A stretch of 64,000 nucleotides of DNA from Succiniclasticum ruminis DSM 9236 (GTDB taxonomy: Bacteria; Bacillota; Negativicutes; Acidaminococcales; Acidaminococcaceae). Numbering within the stretch: position 1 is the first letter of the stretch; each line of letters opens with the position of its first letter. Below, in pieces: positions 35,131 through 44,232 of the stretch. The position numbers and the translations under genes are program-made. The notes below the pieces were generated by a model that was given only the letters and a program-made list of their open reading frames with translations, was not told the origin of the DNA and ran no database searches. The stretch spans positions 1 to 64,000 of the forward strand of contig NZ_FONL01000012.1 of assembly GCF_900112895.1 (NCBI RefSeq). The letters run 5' to 3'.

Positions 35131-35931
35131 ATGAAACGTTTGAAAGGATCCCGCCGCAGGCTGCTGCTGTTTGCCGTTCTTCTGGCAATGGCGGCGCTGC
35201 TTGTTGCGGGCTGTGGGGAAGAAGAAAAATATAATAAAGAAAAAGCCCAGATCCTTGAGGAATTAAAGCAGGTCCAGCTGATCAAAGTCCCGGCGAATCT
35301 GGAAGGGGAGGCGCTGGACGCGGCGATCGACGAGGCGGCGCCCAGGCATAAAGCAGCTTTGGAACAAATCGACAGCAAGCTGAAGGCGTTAGGCGAAAAG
35401 TATGGGAAGGCGGACGCCAAATTTAAGGCGGACGCAGAAGAAATCCGGAAGACGCTGAAGCAGGATCATGTGGAATGGCTGAAAGCCGCGATTGCCCCGA
35501 AAATCAAAGGCGACTCCGTGATGGGCGTGGGCATAGGCTGCCGCTGGAAAGAAATCGAAGAGATTCTGGGTGAGCCGATCGAGAAGAAGCAGACGGCTGT
35601 CTTAACAGAGTTTAAGTATTCCGGGCTTGTTTTCAATGAAATCAGGGATCATGGTGAAACCTATGGGAAACCTTTGCCGCCGTCGTACGGACCGGACGCG
35701 TACTACATGACCGGGGCCGGATACAAGACGGGAAGCGGCATACAGGTTGGCATGACGAAAGCGGAAGTGCTGGATTGTTACAGGGGAAAGCTTGCTTCAT
35801 TGGACGACCACACTGACCCGAAGTTTATCATCATGCGGTTTGATCCCACCCCGGACCACAAACATGAATATAACCAGTTCATGCAGTTAACGGACGGAAA
35901 ACTGAGCCGGCTGATCGTAGCCAGACATTGA
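35131..35931 (+). CDS. Putative lipoprotein with coiled coil and BamE-like repeats
   Basis: A basic start (KRLKGSRRR), hydrophobic core and lipobox LVAGC (Cys at residue 28) mark an exported lipoprotein. Residues ~30-130 are charged and alpha-helical, with coiled-coil character. Two later segments, GIGCRWKEIEEILGEP and GIQVGMTKAEVLDCYRG, each look like the helix start of a BamE/SmpA-type fold (VGMTxxEV...G). In a diderm this would place it in the periplasm or at the outer membrane. This fold reading is tentative. No good ribosome site is visible; translation may be coupled to the preceding gene 8 nt upstream. Confidence 0.65.
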   Translation: MKRLKGSRRRLLLFAVLLAMAALLVAGCGEEEKYNKEKAQILEELKQVQLIKVPANLEGEALDAAIDEAAPRHKAALEQIDSKLKALGEKYGKADAKFKADAEEIRKTLKQDHVEWLKAAIAPKIKGDSVMGVGIGCRWKEIEEILGEPIEKKQTAVLTEFKYSGLVFNEIRDHGETYGKPLPPSYGPDAYYMTGAGYKTGSGIQVGMTKAEVLDCYRGKLASLDDHTDPKFIIMRFDPTPDHKHEYNQFMQLTDGKLSRLIVARH

Positions 35932-35952
35932 TTTGTGTTCTTTTAAATTAAT

Positions 35953-35998
35953 AATACCGCAGTATCCGGAATTTTATTTCTGAATGCTGCGGTATTTT
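35953..35998. terminator. Bidirectional terminator between convergent genes
   Basis: AATACCGCAG (35953-35962) pairs with CTGCGGTATT (35987-35996) across 24 nt, with T-rich and A-rich flanks. It separates the lipoprotein gene from the convergent rqcH. Confidence 0.65.
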
Positions 35999-36010
35999 CA
36001 TTTGCTGAAT

Positions 36011-37759
36011 TCATTTAATATTATTTTTTTGTAATAGGTTTTTAATAAACGCTTCATCAGGTGTGGTATAAAAAGTTTTCTGATTTGTAAAAAGAACAAA
36101 ACCGGGTTTGGCGCCGGGCGGTTTTTTCACAAAGCGACGGGGAACGCAGTCTACGGGAACCTGGCTGCCGCCGCGGGCTTTACTGAAGTGAGCGGCGAGC
36201 TGGACAGCCGCATCCACTGCTTCCGGCTCCGGTTCTGGAAGCGTTGTTTTGATGACCACGTGGCTGCCGGGGATTTTCTGAACGTGCAGCCAGAGATCAT
36301 TTCCTGTGGCGGTTTTGAAAGTCACTTCTTCATTCTGCCGATTGTTTTTGCCGATGTAGATTCTGGTCGATTCAGAATAAACAATTTGTAAGGGACTGGA
36401 TTTGCCGGACGCATGGGACTTCCGTTTAGGAACAGGCAAAATCCCCGCGGTTTGCAGTTCTTCTTTGATTTCTTCTGTTTCCTGCCGGGTGGTTGCAAGG
36501 CGCAGGCTTTCTTCTACGCTTTCCAGCCAGTTACGCATATCCGTCGCTTCCGCCAGGTGGAGGGCAATCTCATCCTGCGCACGTTTTAGTTTGTTGTATT
36601 TCTTATAATATTTCTGCGCGTTTTCCGCCGGTGTCAGTACCGGGGACAGGGTTACCTGCAGTAAGGCGCCGTCGTAAATATTGGGGACAGAGCAGGACGC
36701 GGCTCCTTTCTGAATCTGATATAACGCGGCCATCAGGCTGTCGGCAATGATACGGAAAGTATCCGCGTCGTTGGACAGGGACAGATCCTGTTCCAGGGCG
36801 CTTATTTTTTTCTCTGTTTTGCGTAACTCCGAAAGCACGGTTTTCCGCAACAGATCCTGTTCAGGTAACTGCACCGGCTGCAACCGGGCCGCATGGCACA
36901 ATGCGTCGTTTATGTTGGGAAACGTTTCCGCACGGAAGCCTTCCGGGACATATGTAACGGGGAACGGGAAGACGGTCTGGCACTGGTTGCTTTCGGAAAT
37001 GAGGGCCGTGGCCGGATACGCGGTGCTTGCCGTCATGTCTGCCTGCACATCCGTTATCGCAGAAACCAGATGTTTCCGGTCCATCGGAGTAAGGTAGTTG
37101 GCGTTTAACGGGATTTTGGCGGCGGATAACAGTTGTAAAGCCGAAGCTTTGCCAATACCGGTGGTCGCTTTTACCAGCTGCTTCCATAAGGAAACGGTCA
37201 CTTCATCGGGAACGGCTTCCACAATTTCTTCCGGGGATGCGGTCAGGATATTCAGCCCTGACTGCGGGGGCGGAGGATTATAAGCATACCCGGGCTGGAT
37301 GACGCGGACGGAATTCATGAGGGGACTGACATGCTTCAGGCTGTCCAGGATTTTCCCATCTTCCGCAAAGACCAGGTTGGCGTTTTTGCCGGTGAGTTCA
37401 ATAATGATCTGTTTGGTAATGATCCGGCCGGTCCTCCCTAACAGGCTGATTTCCAGCTCGATGACACGGTCCAGGCCGTATTGACGGACCTGAGTGATTT
37501 TTCCTTCTTCCAGATGCTTGCGCAGCAGCATGCAGAATGCCGGCGGCTCCTGCGGATTATCGGGCGCGGCAGCAACAACCCTGACAGAGGGGGAACCGCC
37601 GTTGACGTCCATAATGAGATGAATTGTATCGTGTTCCCGTTTCAGCGAAAAATAAACAATATGCGCTGACGGCATGCCGACTTTGTAAATCCGGCTGCCG
37701 GTAATTTCCTGTTTCAGATAATCTGTCAGCGCATATAAGGCAATACCTTCCAAATTCAT
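36011..37759 (-). CDS. rqcH: Ribosome quality control protein RqcH (NFACT family, Rqc2 homologue)
   Basis: RqcH binds obstructed 50S subunits and adds C-terminal alanine tails that mark the nascent chain for degradation. The NFACT-N domain opens the 582-residue protein; the Asp-Arg pair required for tailing is at residues 97-98 in YGLDRVIEL, the position known from Bacillus. A helix-hairpin-helix, coiled-coil arms (about 310-440) and the C-terminal NFACT-R domain (YIGKNNRQNEEVTFKTA, DLWLHVQKIPGSHVVIK) follow. It is often annotated as a fibronectin-binding protein. Convergent with the lipoprotein gene. Confidence 0.94.
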   Translation of the reverse strand: MNLEGIALYALTDYLKQEITGSRIYKVGMPSAHIVYFSLKREHDTIHLIMDVNGGSPSVRVVAAAPDNPQEPPAFCMLLRKHLEEGKITQVRQYGLDRVIELEISLLGRTGRIITKQIIIELTGKNANLVFAEDGKILDSLKHVSPLMNSVRVIQPGYAYNPPPPQSGLNILTASPEEIVEAVPDEVTVSLWKQLVKATTGIGKASALQLLSAAKIPLNANYLTPMDRKHLVSAITDVQADMTASTAYPATALISESNQCQTVFPFPVTYVPEGFRAETFPNINDALCHAARLQPVQLPEQDLLRKTVLSELRKTEKKISALEQDLSLSNDADTFRIIADSLMAALYQIQKGAASCSVPNIYDGALLQVTLSPVLTPAENAQKYYKKYNKLKRAQDEIALHLAEATDMRNWLESVEESLRLATTRQETEEIKEELQTAGILPVPKRKSHASGKSSPLQIVYSESTRIYIGKNNRQNEEVTFKTATGNDLWLHVQKIPGSHVVIKTTLPEPEPEAVDAAVQLAAHFSKARGGSQVPVDCVPRRFVKKPPGAKPGFVLFTNQKTFYTTPDEAFIKNLLQKNNIK

Positions 37760-37899
37760 GGTTTATCTTCCTTTTTCTTTATTTTATTTGGCTGTTTGGT
37801 TGCGTTCATTTTAACAATGGTTTATAATATCGGTACAGTTTCTGTATTCAGTTTCAAGTATATCATACTTTGCTCAAAATATCTTTCGGAGGAACCAGG

Positions 37900-38586
37900 A
37901 TGAAAAAAGTTTTCCTTACACTATTATTTTGCAGCTTCCTGTCACAGTGTTTCGCGCTGACCCCCATGACAGATGAGAACATGATGAAAGCGATCCAGTA
38001 CGGAATCGCCAATAAACAGGAAAAGAAAACGCTGTACCAGCTGGTGGATCCCTGGCTGATACCGGAAAAGGCTTTGAAGAATCCCTACCGGCAAAAGGAG
38101 AGCATTTTTGTTTATACTCCGTATCTGCTGGCCGCGATCCATGCCCGGGACAAGGTGGAAGAATCCCGTGTGCCGGAACCGGCGGATATTCGAAAGGCAA
38201 TTCAGGAATATGATGGCATTACGCTGATTGGGGCCAGGCTGAATACCCCGGTTGTTTTGCAGGAAGGCGAATATATGGTGAAACTGCTGCAGGGAAATAC
38301 ACAGCTGGCGCCGTATGCTTCCATGTATCTGCATCATGAGATGATCAGTAAAACTGACAAGAAGGAAGAGGGTAAAAAGGCGAATCAGGCAGATGACGGG
38401 AAACAGCTGACAAGGAACGAAAAGAAAGATGACAATACTGCAAAGACCGAGAAGGTCGCGGTTCTTGAAATGCAGTTTTATTTTGACAGTTCCCAGTTCA
38501 ACCCGGCGCAGCCTTATACGGTTTTAATCTCTGATAAATATTGCGGGGAACGCCGCTTTGAAGTGGATCCGGCAGCGATCCGGTAA
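37900..38586 (+). CDS. Exported protein of unknown function
   Basis: I do not recognise this 228-residue protein. The signal peptide (MKKVFLTLLFCSFLSQCFA) should be cleaved after FA, leaving a soluble protein; the Cys within it has no good lipobox context. The middle is mixed alpha/beta, residues ~155-200 are a Lys/Glu/Asp-rich low-complexity linker, and a short C-terminal domain (VAVLEMQFYFDSSQFNP) looks like beta strands. GGAGGAACC lies before ATG 37900; a longer frame starts at 37870. It precedes yicC by 17 nt and may be cotranscribed, but a functional link is unlikely. Confidence 0.72.
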   Translation: MKKVFLTLLFCSFLSQCFALTPMTDENMMKAIQYGIANKQEKKTLYQLVDPWLIPEKALKNPYRQKESIFVYTPYLLAAIHARDKVEESRVPEPADIRKAIQEYDGITLIGARLNTPVVLQEGEYMVKLLQGNTQLAPYASMYLHHEMISKTDKKEEGKKANQADDGKQLTRNEKKDDNTAKTEKVAVLEMQFYFDSSQFNPAQPYTVLISDKYCGERRFEVDPAAIR

Positions 38587-38603
38587 GATGGGAGGTCCAT
38601 ACA

Positions 38604-39503
38604 ATGGTTAAAAGCATGACCGGTTTCGGCCGGGGATGTTATGAAGAAGAAAACTTTTCGGTTACAATAGAAATAAAAACTGTCAATCACCGGTATAACG
38701 AAACGGCGATCCGTCTGCCGCATTTCCTGAACCCGCTGGAAGACAAGATCCGTAAGACAATCCTGGCTTCTGTGTCCAGGGGACGGATCGACGTGTTTGT
38801 AACCGCCAGATACACGAATCAGGACGCGGTGAACGTTACTGTTGACAAAGCGCTGGCAGCGGCTTATCATAATGCCCTGCGGGAAGTGGGAGACGCAATC
38901 GGCATACCGTCGCCTTCTATCAGCGAACAGGCGGAAGTTTTATATCTGGCGCGCTGTCCTGAGGTGATCACGACCAAAGAAGGCCTGTTCGACTGTGATG
39001 CTTACTGGCCGAAGATCAAACAGGCTGTGGACCAGGCCGTGGAAGCCCTGGTGGCCATGCGTGAAGCGGAAGGCAAAAATATCGGGGCGGACTTCCATAA
39101 ACGGCTGGATCTGATCGAACAGAACGTGTTGGAAATCGAAAGACGATCCCCGCAGGTTGTGGCGGAGTATCAGGCAAGGCTGAATGAACGGCTGGACGCG
39201 TTGCTGGCAGACAAAAAAATTACCGCGGACCCGGACCGCGTGCTGCAGGAGGTCGCAATCTTTGCAGACCGGGTTGCCATAACGGAAGAAATCGTCCGGC
39301 TGAAGAGCCATATCCGTCAGTTCCGCCTGATTATGGATGCCGCGCAGCCGGTGGGGCGCAAGCTGGATTTCCTGGTCCAGGAATTTAACCGGGAAGCCAA
39401 TACCATCGCTTCCAAAGCCAACGATTTTGAACTGGCAAAAATCGTGGTGGATGTAAAAGCGGAGATTGAAAAGATCAGGGAACAGGTCCAGAATATTGAA
39501 TAA
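38604..39503 (+). CDS. yicC: YicC-family endoribonuclease
   Basis: YicC-type proteins are endoribonucleases involved in small-RNA turnover in E. coli and widely conserved in Firmicutes. The product starts SMTGFGRGCYEEENFSV, continues EIKTVNHRYNE and SRGRIDVFV, and ends with the DUF1732 block (EEIVRLKSHIRQFR, GRKLDFLVQEFNREANTIAS). Length 299 is normal. GGGAGG precedes the ATG. It heads the yicC-remA-gmk-rpoZ-coaBC set typical of Firmicutes. Confidence 0.94.
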   Translation: MVKSMTGFGRGCYEEENFSVTIEIKTVNHRYNETAIRLPHFLNPLEDKIRKTILASVSRGRIDVFVTARYTNQDAVNVTVDKALAAAYHNALREVGDAIGIPSPSISEQAEVLYLARCPEVITTKEGLFDCDAYWPKIKQAVDQAVEALVAMREAEGKNIGADFHKRLDLIEQNVLEIERRSPQVVAEYQARLNERLDALLADKKITADPDRVLQEVAIFADRVAITEEIVRLKSHIRQFRLIMDAAQPVGRKLDFLVQEFNREANTIASKANDFELAKIVVDVKAEIEKIREQVQNIE

Positions 39504-39521
39504 TTAAAAGCAGGAGAATAT

Positions 39522-39785
39522 ATGAGCATTAAAATGATCAATATCGGTTTTGGCAATATTGTTTCCGCCAACCGTATCATTGCGGTCATCAGTCCGGAAT
39601 CAGCACCGGTCAAGCGCATTATTTCCGAAGCAAGGGACAAAGGGCTGCTGATTGACGCGACATATGGAAGAAAGACTCGTGCGGTTATCGTTACCGATAG
39701 CTGTCATGTAATTTTATCGGCTATCCAGCCGGAAACGGTAGCCAACCGTTTTAACCCTGACACGGAAGGAATGGAGGAACAATGA
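39522..39785 (+). CDS. remA: RemA-family regulatory protein (DUF370)
   Basis: In Bacillus RemA is a DNA-binding regulator of biofilm matrix and osmoprotection genes. The 87-residue product has [28 protein letters not shown] and [13 protein letters not shown], the family's diagnostic segments, with the conserved Arg cluster. AGGAG lies before the ATG. It overlaps gmk by ATGA. Whether the Bacillus targets apply here is unknown. Confidence 0.93.
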   Translation: MSIKMINIGFGNIVSANRIIAVISPESAPVKRIISEARDKGLLIDATYGRKTRAVIVTDSCHVILSAIQPETVANRFNPDTEGMEEQ

Positions 39786-40411
39786 AAAATTCATCAGATA
39801 AGCCCCGGGGGTTACTGCTGGTCGTATCCGGTCCCAGCGGTGCCGGAAAGGGAACAATCTGCGGCCTGCTTCGCAAGGAATTGCCGGAGCTGTGCTATTC
39901 GGTTTCTGTTACAACCAGGGAACCCCGGGAAGGGGAAGTGGACGGCAGGGAGTACTTTTTTAAGACCGTCGCCCAGGTCAAGGATATGATATTCCGCGGC
40001 GAACTGCTGGAATACGCCCAGGTCTATGGGAACTATTACGGGACGCCGAAACCTTATGTAATGAACCTTCTGAATGAAGGAAAAGATGTTTTGCTGGAGA
40101 TTGATATCCAGGGCGCCCTTCAGGTCAAGAAGGTATTCCCCGACGGCGTATTTGTTTTTGTGATGCCGCCGTCCCTGGAGGAATTGCGGGCCCGGCTTTA
40201 CAAACGGGGCAAAGATACGGAAGAAGTGATAGAAAAGCGGCTGAAAGCGGCGGCAGGCGAACTGAAAAGCTCCAGCGGATATGACTATGTCGTTGTCAAC
40301 GACATAGCTGAAGAAGCAACGCAGCGCGTTTTGACGCTGCTGGAAGCGGAACGGTACCGGGCAAAGCGGAACGGGTACCTGATTGATAAGATACTCGGGC
40401 AGAATGCATAA
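39782..40411 (+). CDS. gmk: Guanylate kinase
   Basis: Phosphorylates GMP to GDP. P-loop [10 protein letters not shown] near residue 18, then [19 protein letters not shown] (GMP-binding), [11 protein letters not shown] and a lid segment [10 protein letters not shown]. Length 209 is normal. It overlaps remA by 4 nt. GTP level is the signal read by CodY, encoded elsewhere in this window. Confidence 0.97.
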   Translation: MKNSSDKPRGLLLVVSGPSGAGKGTICGLLRKELPELCYSVSVTTREPREGEVDGREYFFKTVAQVKDMIFRGELLEYAQVYGNYYGTPKPYVMNLLNEGKDVLLEIDIQGALQVKKVFPDGVFVFVMPPSLEELRARLYKRGKDTEEVIEKRLKAAAGELKSSSGYDYVVVNDIAEEATQRVLTLLEAERYRAKRNGYLIDKILGQNA

Positions 40412-40451
40412 TATTTAATCAGATATTTTTATATACAGGAGGCAATTCAAA

Positions 40452-40640
40452 ATGAGCATGGTAAATCCTTCCATCGACAAGCTGGCGGAGATGGTCGACA
40501 GCAAGTATACCCTGGCGATCCTGGCTGCCAAACGGGCCCGTGAACTGACAAAGCCCGGGCAGACCCTTCCGGAAAAGGAAGTCAGCATCGCGCTGAAAGA
40601 GGTAGGCGAGAAAAAAATTACCTATACCCGTAAGAAATAA
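40452..40640 (+). CDS. rpoZ: RNA polymerase omega subunit
   Basis: Small subunit that helps assemble beta' in RNA polymerase. The 62-residue product has NPSIDKLAEMVDSKYTLAIL and AAKRARELTKPG, the omega signature; it is short, as in other Firmicutes. AGGAGG precedes the ATG by about 8 nt. Position after gmk and before coaBC is the usual one. Confidence 0.95.
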   Translation: MSMVNPSIDKLAEMVDSKYTLAILAAKRARELTKPGQTLPEKEVSIALKEVGEKKITYTRKK

Positions 40641-40653
40641 TGGAGATGGAGTT

Positions 40654-41859
40654 ATGCTGAAAGGGAAAAAGATCGTACTGGGAGTAACGGGCGGCATTGC
40701 CATTTACAAAGTGGTAGATCTTGTGAGCAAGCTTCGCAAGCAGGGGGCAGAGGTCCGTGTCGTCATGACGGAGCACGCCGCGAAATTTGTTTCCCCGCTG
40801 CTTTTTGCGGAAATCAGCGGGCATAAGTGCGCCGTTTCCATGTGGGACGGAAGGGATGAGTTTAACGTGGAGCATATCGCCCTGGCAAACTGGGGGGATC
40901 TGTTGCTGGTGGCGCCGGCCACGGCGAACATCCTGGCCAAGATGGCCTGCGGGCTGGCGGATGATTTGCTCAGCACAGTAGTACTTGCGGCTCCCTGCCC
41001 GAAAATCGTCTGCCCGGCCATGAATACGGGCATGTACGAGAACGTGGCGACGCAGGAAAACCTGAAAGTGTTAGCCGGCCGCGGCATTGCCGTAATGGAA
41101 CCGGCTTCCGGCGAACTGGCCTGCGGCACGACCGGTGCCGGAAGGCTTCCGGAAGTGCCGGAAATCATTGCGTACCTGGAACGGTTTCTTGCACAGCGGG
41201 AAGGCGATATGCGCGGCCTGAAAGTGATGGTTACCGCAGCGGGTACGCGTGAGCCCATCGATCCGGTACGCTTTGTAGGGAACCGGAGCAGCGGGAAGAT
41301 GGGGTACTCCATTGCCAGGCAGGCCTTGCTGCGGGGCGCGGACGTGACGCTGATCACCGGACCCTCCGCCCTGACACCGCCGCCCTATGCGAAGGTGGTC
41401 CGCGTGGAGACGACAAAGCAGATGCTGGATGCCTGTCTCGCCGTGTATCCGGAGACGGACATTGTGATCAAAGCTGCCGCGGTGGCAGATTTTAAACCAC
41501 GTTCCGTGGCGGACCAGAAGATCAAAAAGATCCATCCGGAAGACGGGATGACCATCGTGATGGACCAGAACCCGGACATTCTGAAAACGCTGGGCGGCAT
41601 GAAGAAACAGCAGTTCCTGGTGGGATTTGCGGCAGAAACGCAAAACCTGTTGGAAAACGCGGCAAGCAAAGTGAAAAAGAAAAACCTGGACATGATCGTC
41701 GCCAATGATGTTTCCCTGAAGGGCGCCGGATTCAATACAGATACCAACATCGTCAAGTTTTTGTATCCGGACGGAACGGTAGAAGCGCTGGAGATCCTTT
41801 CCAAAGATGAGGTGGCTTCGATCCTGCTGGACCGTGTCATGGCTAAGCGGAAACGGTAG
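40654..41859 (+). CDS. coaBC: Bifunctional phosphopantothenoylcysteine decarboxylase / phosphopantothenate-cysteine ligase
   Basis: Catalyses two consecutive steps in coenzyme A synthesis. The N-terminal CoaC flavoprotein has VLGVTGGIAIYK, the catalytic His in EHIALANW, APATANILAKMACGLADD, PAMNTGMY and ACGTTGAGRLPE. The C-terminal CoaB part has TAAGTREPIDPVRFVGNRSSGKMG, AAVADFKP, DQNPDIL and VANDVSL. Length 401 is normal. priA, which often follows in Firmicutes, is not here; a terminator and the metK riboswitch follow instead. Confidence 0.96.
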   Translation: MLKGKKIVLGVTGGIAIYKVVDLVSKLRKQGAEVRVVMTEHAAKFVSPLLFAEISGHKCAVSMWDGRDEFNVEHIALANWGDLLLVAPATANILAKMACGLADDLLSTVVLAAPCPKIVCPAMNTGMYENVATQENLKVLAGRGIAVMEPASGELACGTTGAGRLPEVPEIIAYLERFLAQREGDMRGLKVMVTAAGTREPIDPVRFVGNRSSGKMGYSIARQALLRGADVTLITGPSALTPPPYAKVVRVETTKQMLDACLAVYPETDIVIKAAAVADFKPRSVADQKIKKIHPEDGMTIVMDQNPDILKTLGGMKKQQFLVGFAAETQNLLENAASKVKKKNLDMIVANDVSLKGAGFNTDTNIVKFLYPDGTVEALEILSKDEVASILLDRVMAKRKR

Positions 41860-41878
41860 TTGCGGAAGCATTAAAAAT

Positions 41879-41909
41879 GCGCAACGGCTTTGCCGAAGTT
41901 GCGCGTTTT
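41879..41909 (+). terminator. Rho-independent terminator after coaBC
   Basis: GCGCAAC (41879-41885) pairs with GTTGCGC (41898-41904) with a small inner GGC/GCC stem, followed by GTTTT. Confidence 0.75.
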
Positions 41910-41951
41910 GGAGCCGGAAAAATTTCCTGCTGTGAAATTAGTGTGAAACAG

Positions 41952-41979
41952 TTGCATTACTGTAAAATTCTGTTATAAT
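41952..41979 (+). promoter_or_regulatory. Promoter of the metK transcript
   Basis: TTGCAT (41952-41957) and TATAAT (41974-41979) with 16-nt spacing, just ahead of the SAM-I aptamer. Confidence 0.7.
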
Positions 41980-42000
41980 GGTTACGATAATTGAATAAAG

Positions 42001-42106
42001 CTCATCACGAGCGGTGGAGGGAACTGGCCCAGTGAAGCCGCAGCAACCATTGCAGTCGCAGGATTGTCAAACGGTGCTAAGTCCTTACGAGAAATCGCAA
42101 GATGAG
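42001..42106 (+). ncRNA. SAM-I (S-box) riboswitch
   Basis: Aptamer that binds S-adenosylmethionine and switches off metK. P1 is CTCATC (42001-42006) with GATGAG (42101-42106). The conserved core is present: GGTGGAGGGAACTGGCCC, GAAGCCGCAGCAACC and GGTGCTAAGTCC. It is directly followed by a strong intrinsic terminator, consistent with transcription attenuation. P1 formation in the SAM-bound state would leave the terminator free to form. Confidence 0.95.
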
Positions 42107-42122
42107 ATCATAAAAGTAATTA

Positions 42123-42157
42123 AGATGCTCTCACGTGCGCGAGGGCATCTTTTTTTA
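42123..42157 (+). terminator. Riboswitch-controlled terminator upstream of metK
   Basis: A 10-bp stem between AGATGCTCTC (42123-42132) and GAGGGCATCT (42141-42150) with T7. It ends about 20 nt before metK and is the expression platform of the S-box. Confidence 0.92.
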
Positions 42158-42175
42158 AGGAAAGGAGCATGTATT

Positions 42176-43354
42176 ATGCGCAAATTATTTACCTCTGAAT
42201 CTGTTACGGAAGGTCATCCGGATAAAATTGCCGACCAGATTTCTGACGCCATCCTGGACGCAATTCTGGAAAAGGACCCGGAAGGCAGGGTGGCCTGCGA
42301 AACGGTGGTGGCTACCGGCCAGATTCATATCGTAGGCGAGATATCCACCACCTGTTTTGTGGATATCCCCAAAATCGCAAGGGACACAGTTCTGGGCATT
42401 GGTTATGACAGGGCAAAATATGGTTTTGACGGTTCCACCTGCGGCGTGTTGATTTCCATTGACGAACAGTCCGGCGATATTGCCATGGGCGTGGATAAAT
42501 CCAAGGAAGCAAAGGAAGGCGCTGCCGCGGAAAACGAAATGGGCGCCGGCGATCAGGGCATGATGTTCGGTTACGCCTGTGACGAAACACCGGAACTGAT
42601 GCCGCTGCCGATCTCCCTGGCTCACAAACTGGCCAGGAGACTTACCGAAGTCCGCAAGAATAAAACTCTGGCTTATCTCCGTCCTGACGGAAAGACCCAG
42701 GTTACGGTGGAATACGAAGACGGAAAGCCGGTCCGTGTGGATACGATTGTTATTTCCACCCAGCACGATCCGGATGCCACCCAGGACCAGATCCGCAAGG
42801 ATATGATCGAACTGGTTATCAAGGAAGTTGTACCTGCAGAACTGCTGGATGAAAACACAAAATACTTTATCAATCCCACCGGCCGTTTTGTCATCGGCGG
42901 GCCTCAGGGCGACAGCGGTCTGACCGGGCGCAAGATTATTGTGGATACCTATGGCGGAATGGCCCGGCATGGCGGCGGCGCTTTCAGCGGCAAGGATCCG
43001 TCCAAGGTTGACCGTTCGGCTGCGTATGCGGCGCGCTATGTAGCCAAGAATATTGTAGCGGCCGGTCTGGCAAAGCGTTGTGAAATCCAGCTTGCCTATG
43101 CCATCGGCGTAGCACAGCCGGTCTCCATCCTGGTAGATACCTTCGGCACCGGCGTGATTGCGGACGACAAAATCGCGGAACTGGTACGCAAAAACTTTTC
43201 CTTAAGCCCGACAGGAATCATCCGCGATATGGACCTGCGCCGTCCTATCTATAAACAGACCGCGGCATACGGACATATGGGCCGTACCGATATCGACGTT
43301 CCCTGGGAGCATACCGATAAGGCCGCCGCGTTAAAAGAGCAGGCAGGAATCTGA
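42176..43354 (+). CDS. metK: S-adenosylmethionine synthetase
   Basis: Makes SAM from methionine and ATP; SAM is the methyl donor for at least six enzymes of the cobalamin operon upstream. The 392-residue product has [20 protein letters not shown] at the N-terminus, [36 protein letters not shown] and [19 protein letters not shown] 42176 follows AAAGGAG; a longer frame runs back into the riboswitch (42014) and is an artefact. Expression is controlled by the SAM-I riboswitch. Confidence 0.98.
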   Translation: MRKLFTSESVTEGHPDKIADQISDAILDAILEKDPEGRVACETVVATGQIHIVGEISTTCFVDIPKIARDTVLGIGYDRAKYGFDGSTCGVLISIDEQSGDIAMGVDKSKEAKEGAAAENEMGAGDQGMMFGYACDETPELMPLPISLAHKLARRLTEVRKNKTLAYLRPDGKTQVTVEYEDGKPVRVDTIVISTQHDPDATQDQIRKDMIELVIKEVVPAELLDENTKYFINPTGRFVIGGPQGDSGLTGRKIIVDTYGGMARHGGGAFSGKDPSKVDRSAAYAARYVAKNIVAAGLAKRCEIQLAYAIGVAQPVSILVDTFGTGVIADDKIAELVRKNFSLSPTGIIRDMDLRRPIYKQTAAYGHMGRTDIDVPWEHTDKAAALKEQAGI

Positions 43355-43413
43355 GCAAGTCCCGTTTATTTGCTGCACATTGCCTGGTTATATGATTAAC
43401 ATACGCTTAATAG

Positions 43414-43442
43414 TTTACAAAATTGCAAAAAAGACATATAAT
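43414..43442 (+). promoter_or_regulatory. Promoter of the CBS/HTH regulator gene
   Basis: TTTACA (43414-43419) and TATAAT (43437-43442) with 17-nt spacing; a second TATAAT (43448-43453) follows. The leader to the ATG is about 130 nt with no recognised riboswitch. Confidence 0.55.
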
Positions 43443-43578
43443 TAGTGTATAATAATTATTGGCAGTGTAGGCACTATATAGCCTGGCGGGAATCCGGATG
43501 CCCTGTAATTAACGGTGCCTGATATTTTAAACAGTATAAGGACGGGATCGCGTTTTACGCCGGAAAGGACGGAATCAA

Positions 43579-44232
43579 ATGGGCTTAACAGCAAGACAGA
43601 AACAGATTGCGGAAATTGTAAGGGCTGAGGGCCCTATCACAGGACAGCGTATCGCGGATAAATTGCATGTGACGCGGGCCGCGTTGCGCTCCGATCTGGC
43701 GATTCTGATCATGAGCGGCATTATTGACGCGCGCCCGAAGGTCGGCTATTACTTTATCGGCAGAAGCACCCTGGGCTTATTGACGGAAGAGGTCTCTGAT
43801 ATTCTGGTTTCTGATATCCAGTCCATGCCGGTTGTGATCCTGAACACAAAAAGCGCGTACGAAGCCATTATCAGCATGTTTGTAGAAGATGTCGGCTCAA
43901 TCTATGTGGTTGATGATAAAAATCTGCTGGTGGGTGTTGTTTCCCGTAAGGACCTGCTGAAGCTGGCAACCAATACGAATGGGGATATGAAAACGATACC
44001 CGTGGTCATGGCAATGACCCCGCTGTCCAAAATGGTGATGGCGTTCCCGGACACAACGGTGTCTTCCGCGGCCCGCAAGGTGATCGACAACCAGATCGAC
44101 AGTCTGCCCGTAGTCAGGTGTGTGAATGAGAAGACAAAAGACTATGAAGTGATTGGCCGCATTACCAAAACTAATTTTACACGGCTGTTTGTAGATATTG
44201 CAGAAGGAAGGGAAGTGGGTCATCATAAGTAA
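43579..44232 (+). CDS. HTH and tandem CBS-domain transcriptional regulator (CcpN/YqzB type)
   Basis: Residues 1-60 form a DeoR/HTH_11-like winged helix (ARQKQIAEIVRAEGPITGQR, then LHVTRAALRSDLAILIMSG). Two CBS domains follow (from about 80 and 145; SIYVVDDKNLLVGVVSRKDL and DSLPVVRCVNE), which usually bind adenine nucleotides. In Bacillus the related CcpN represses gluconeogenic genes and is encoded next to the PPDK regulator homologue, as here. That supports a role in switching between glycolysis and gluconeogenesis; the ligand is not known from sequence. The gene overlaps the next one. Confidence 0.9.
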   Translation: MGLTARQKQIAEIVRAEGPITGQRIADKLHVTRAALRSDLAILIMSGIIDARPKVGYYFIGRSTLGLLTEEVSDILVSDIQSMPVVILNTKSAYEAIISMFVEDVGSIYVVDDKNLLVGVVSRKDLLKLATNTNGDMKTIPVVMAMTPLSKMVMAFPDTTVSSAARKVIDNQIDSLPVVRCVNEKTKDYEVIGRITKTNFTRLFVDIAEGREVGHHK

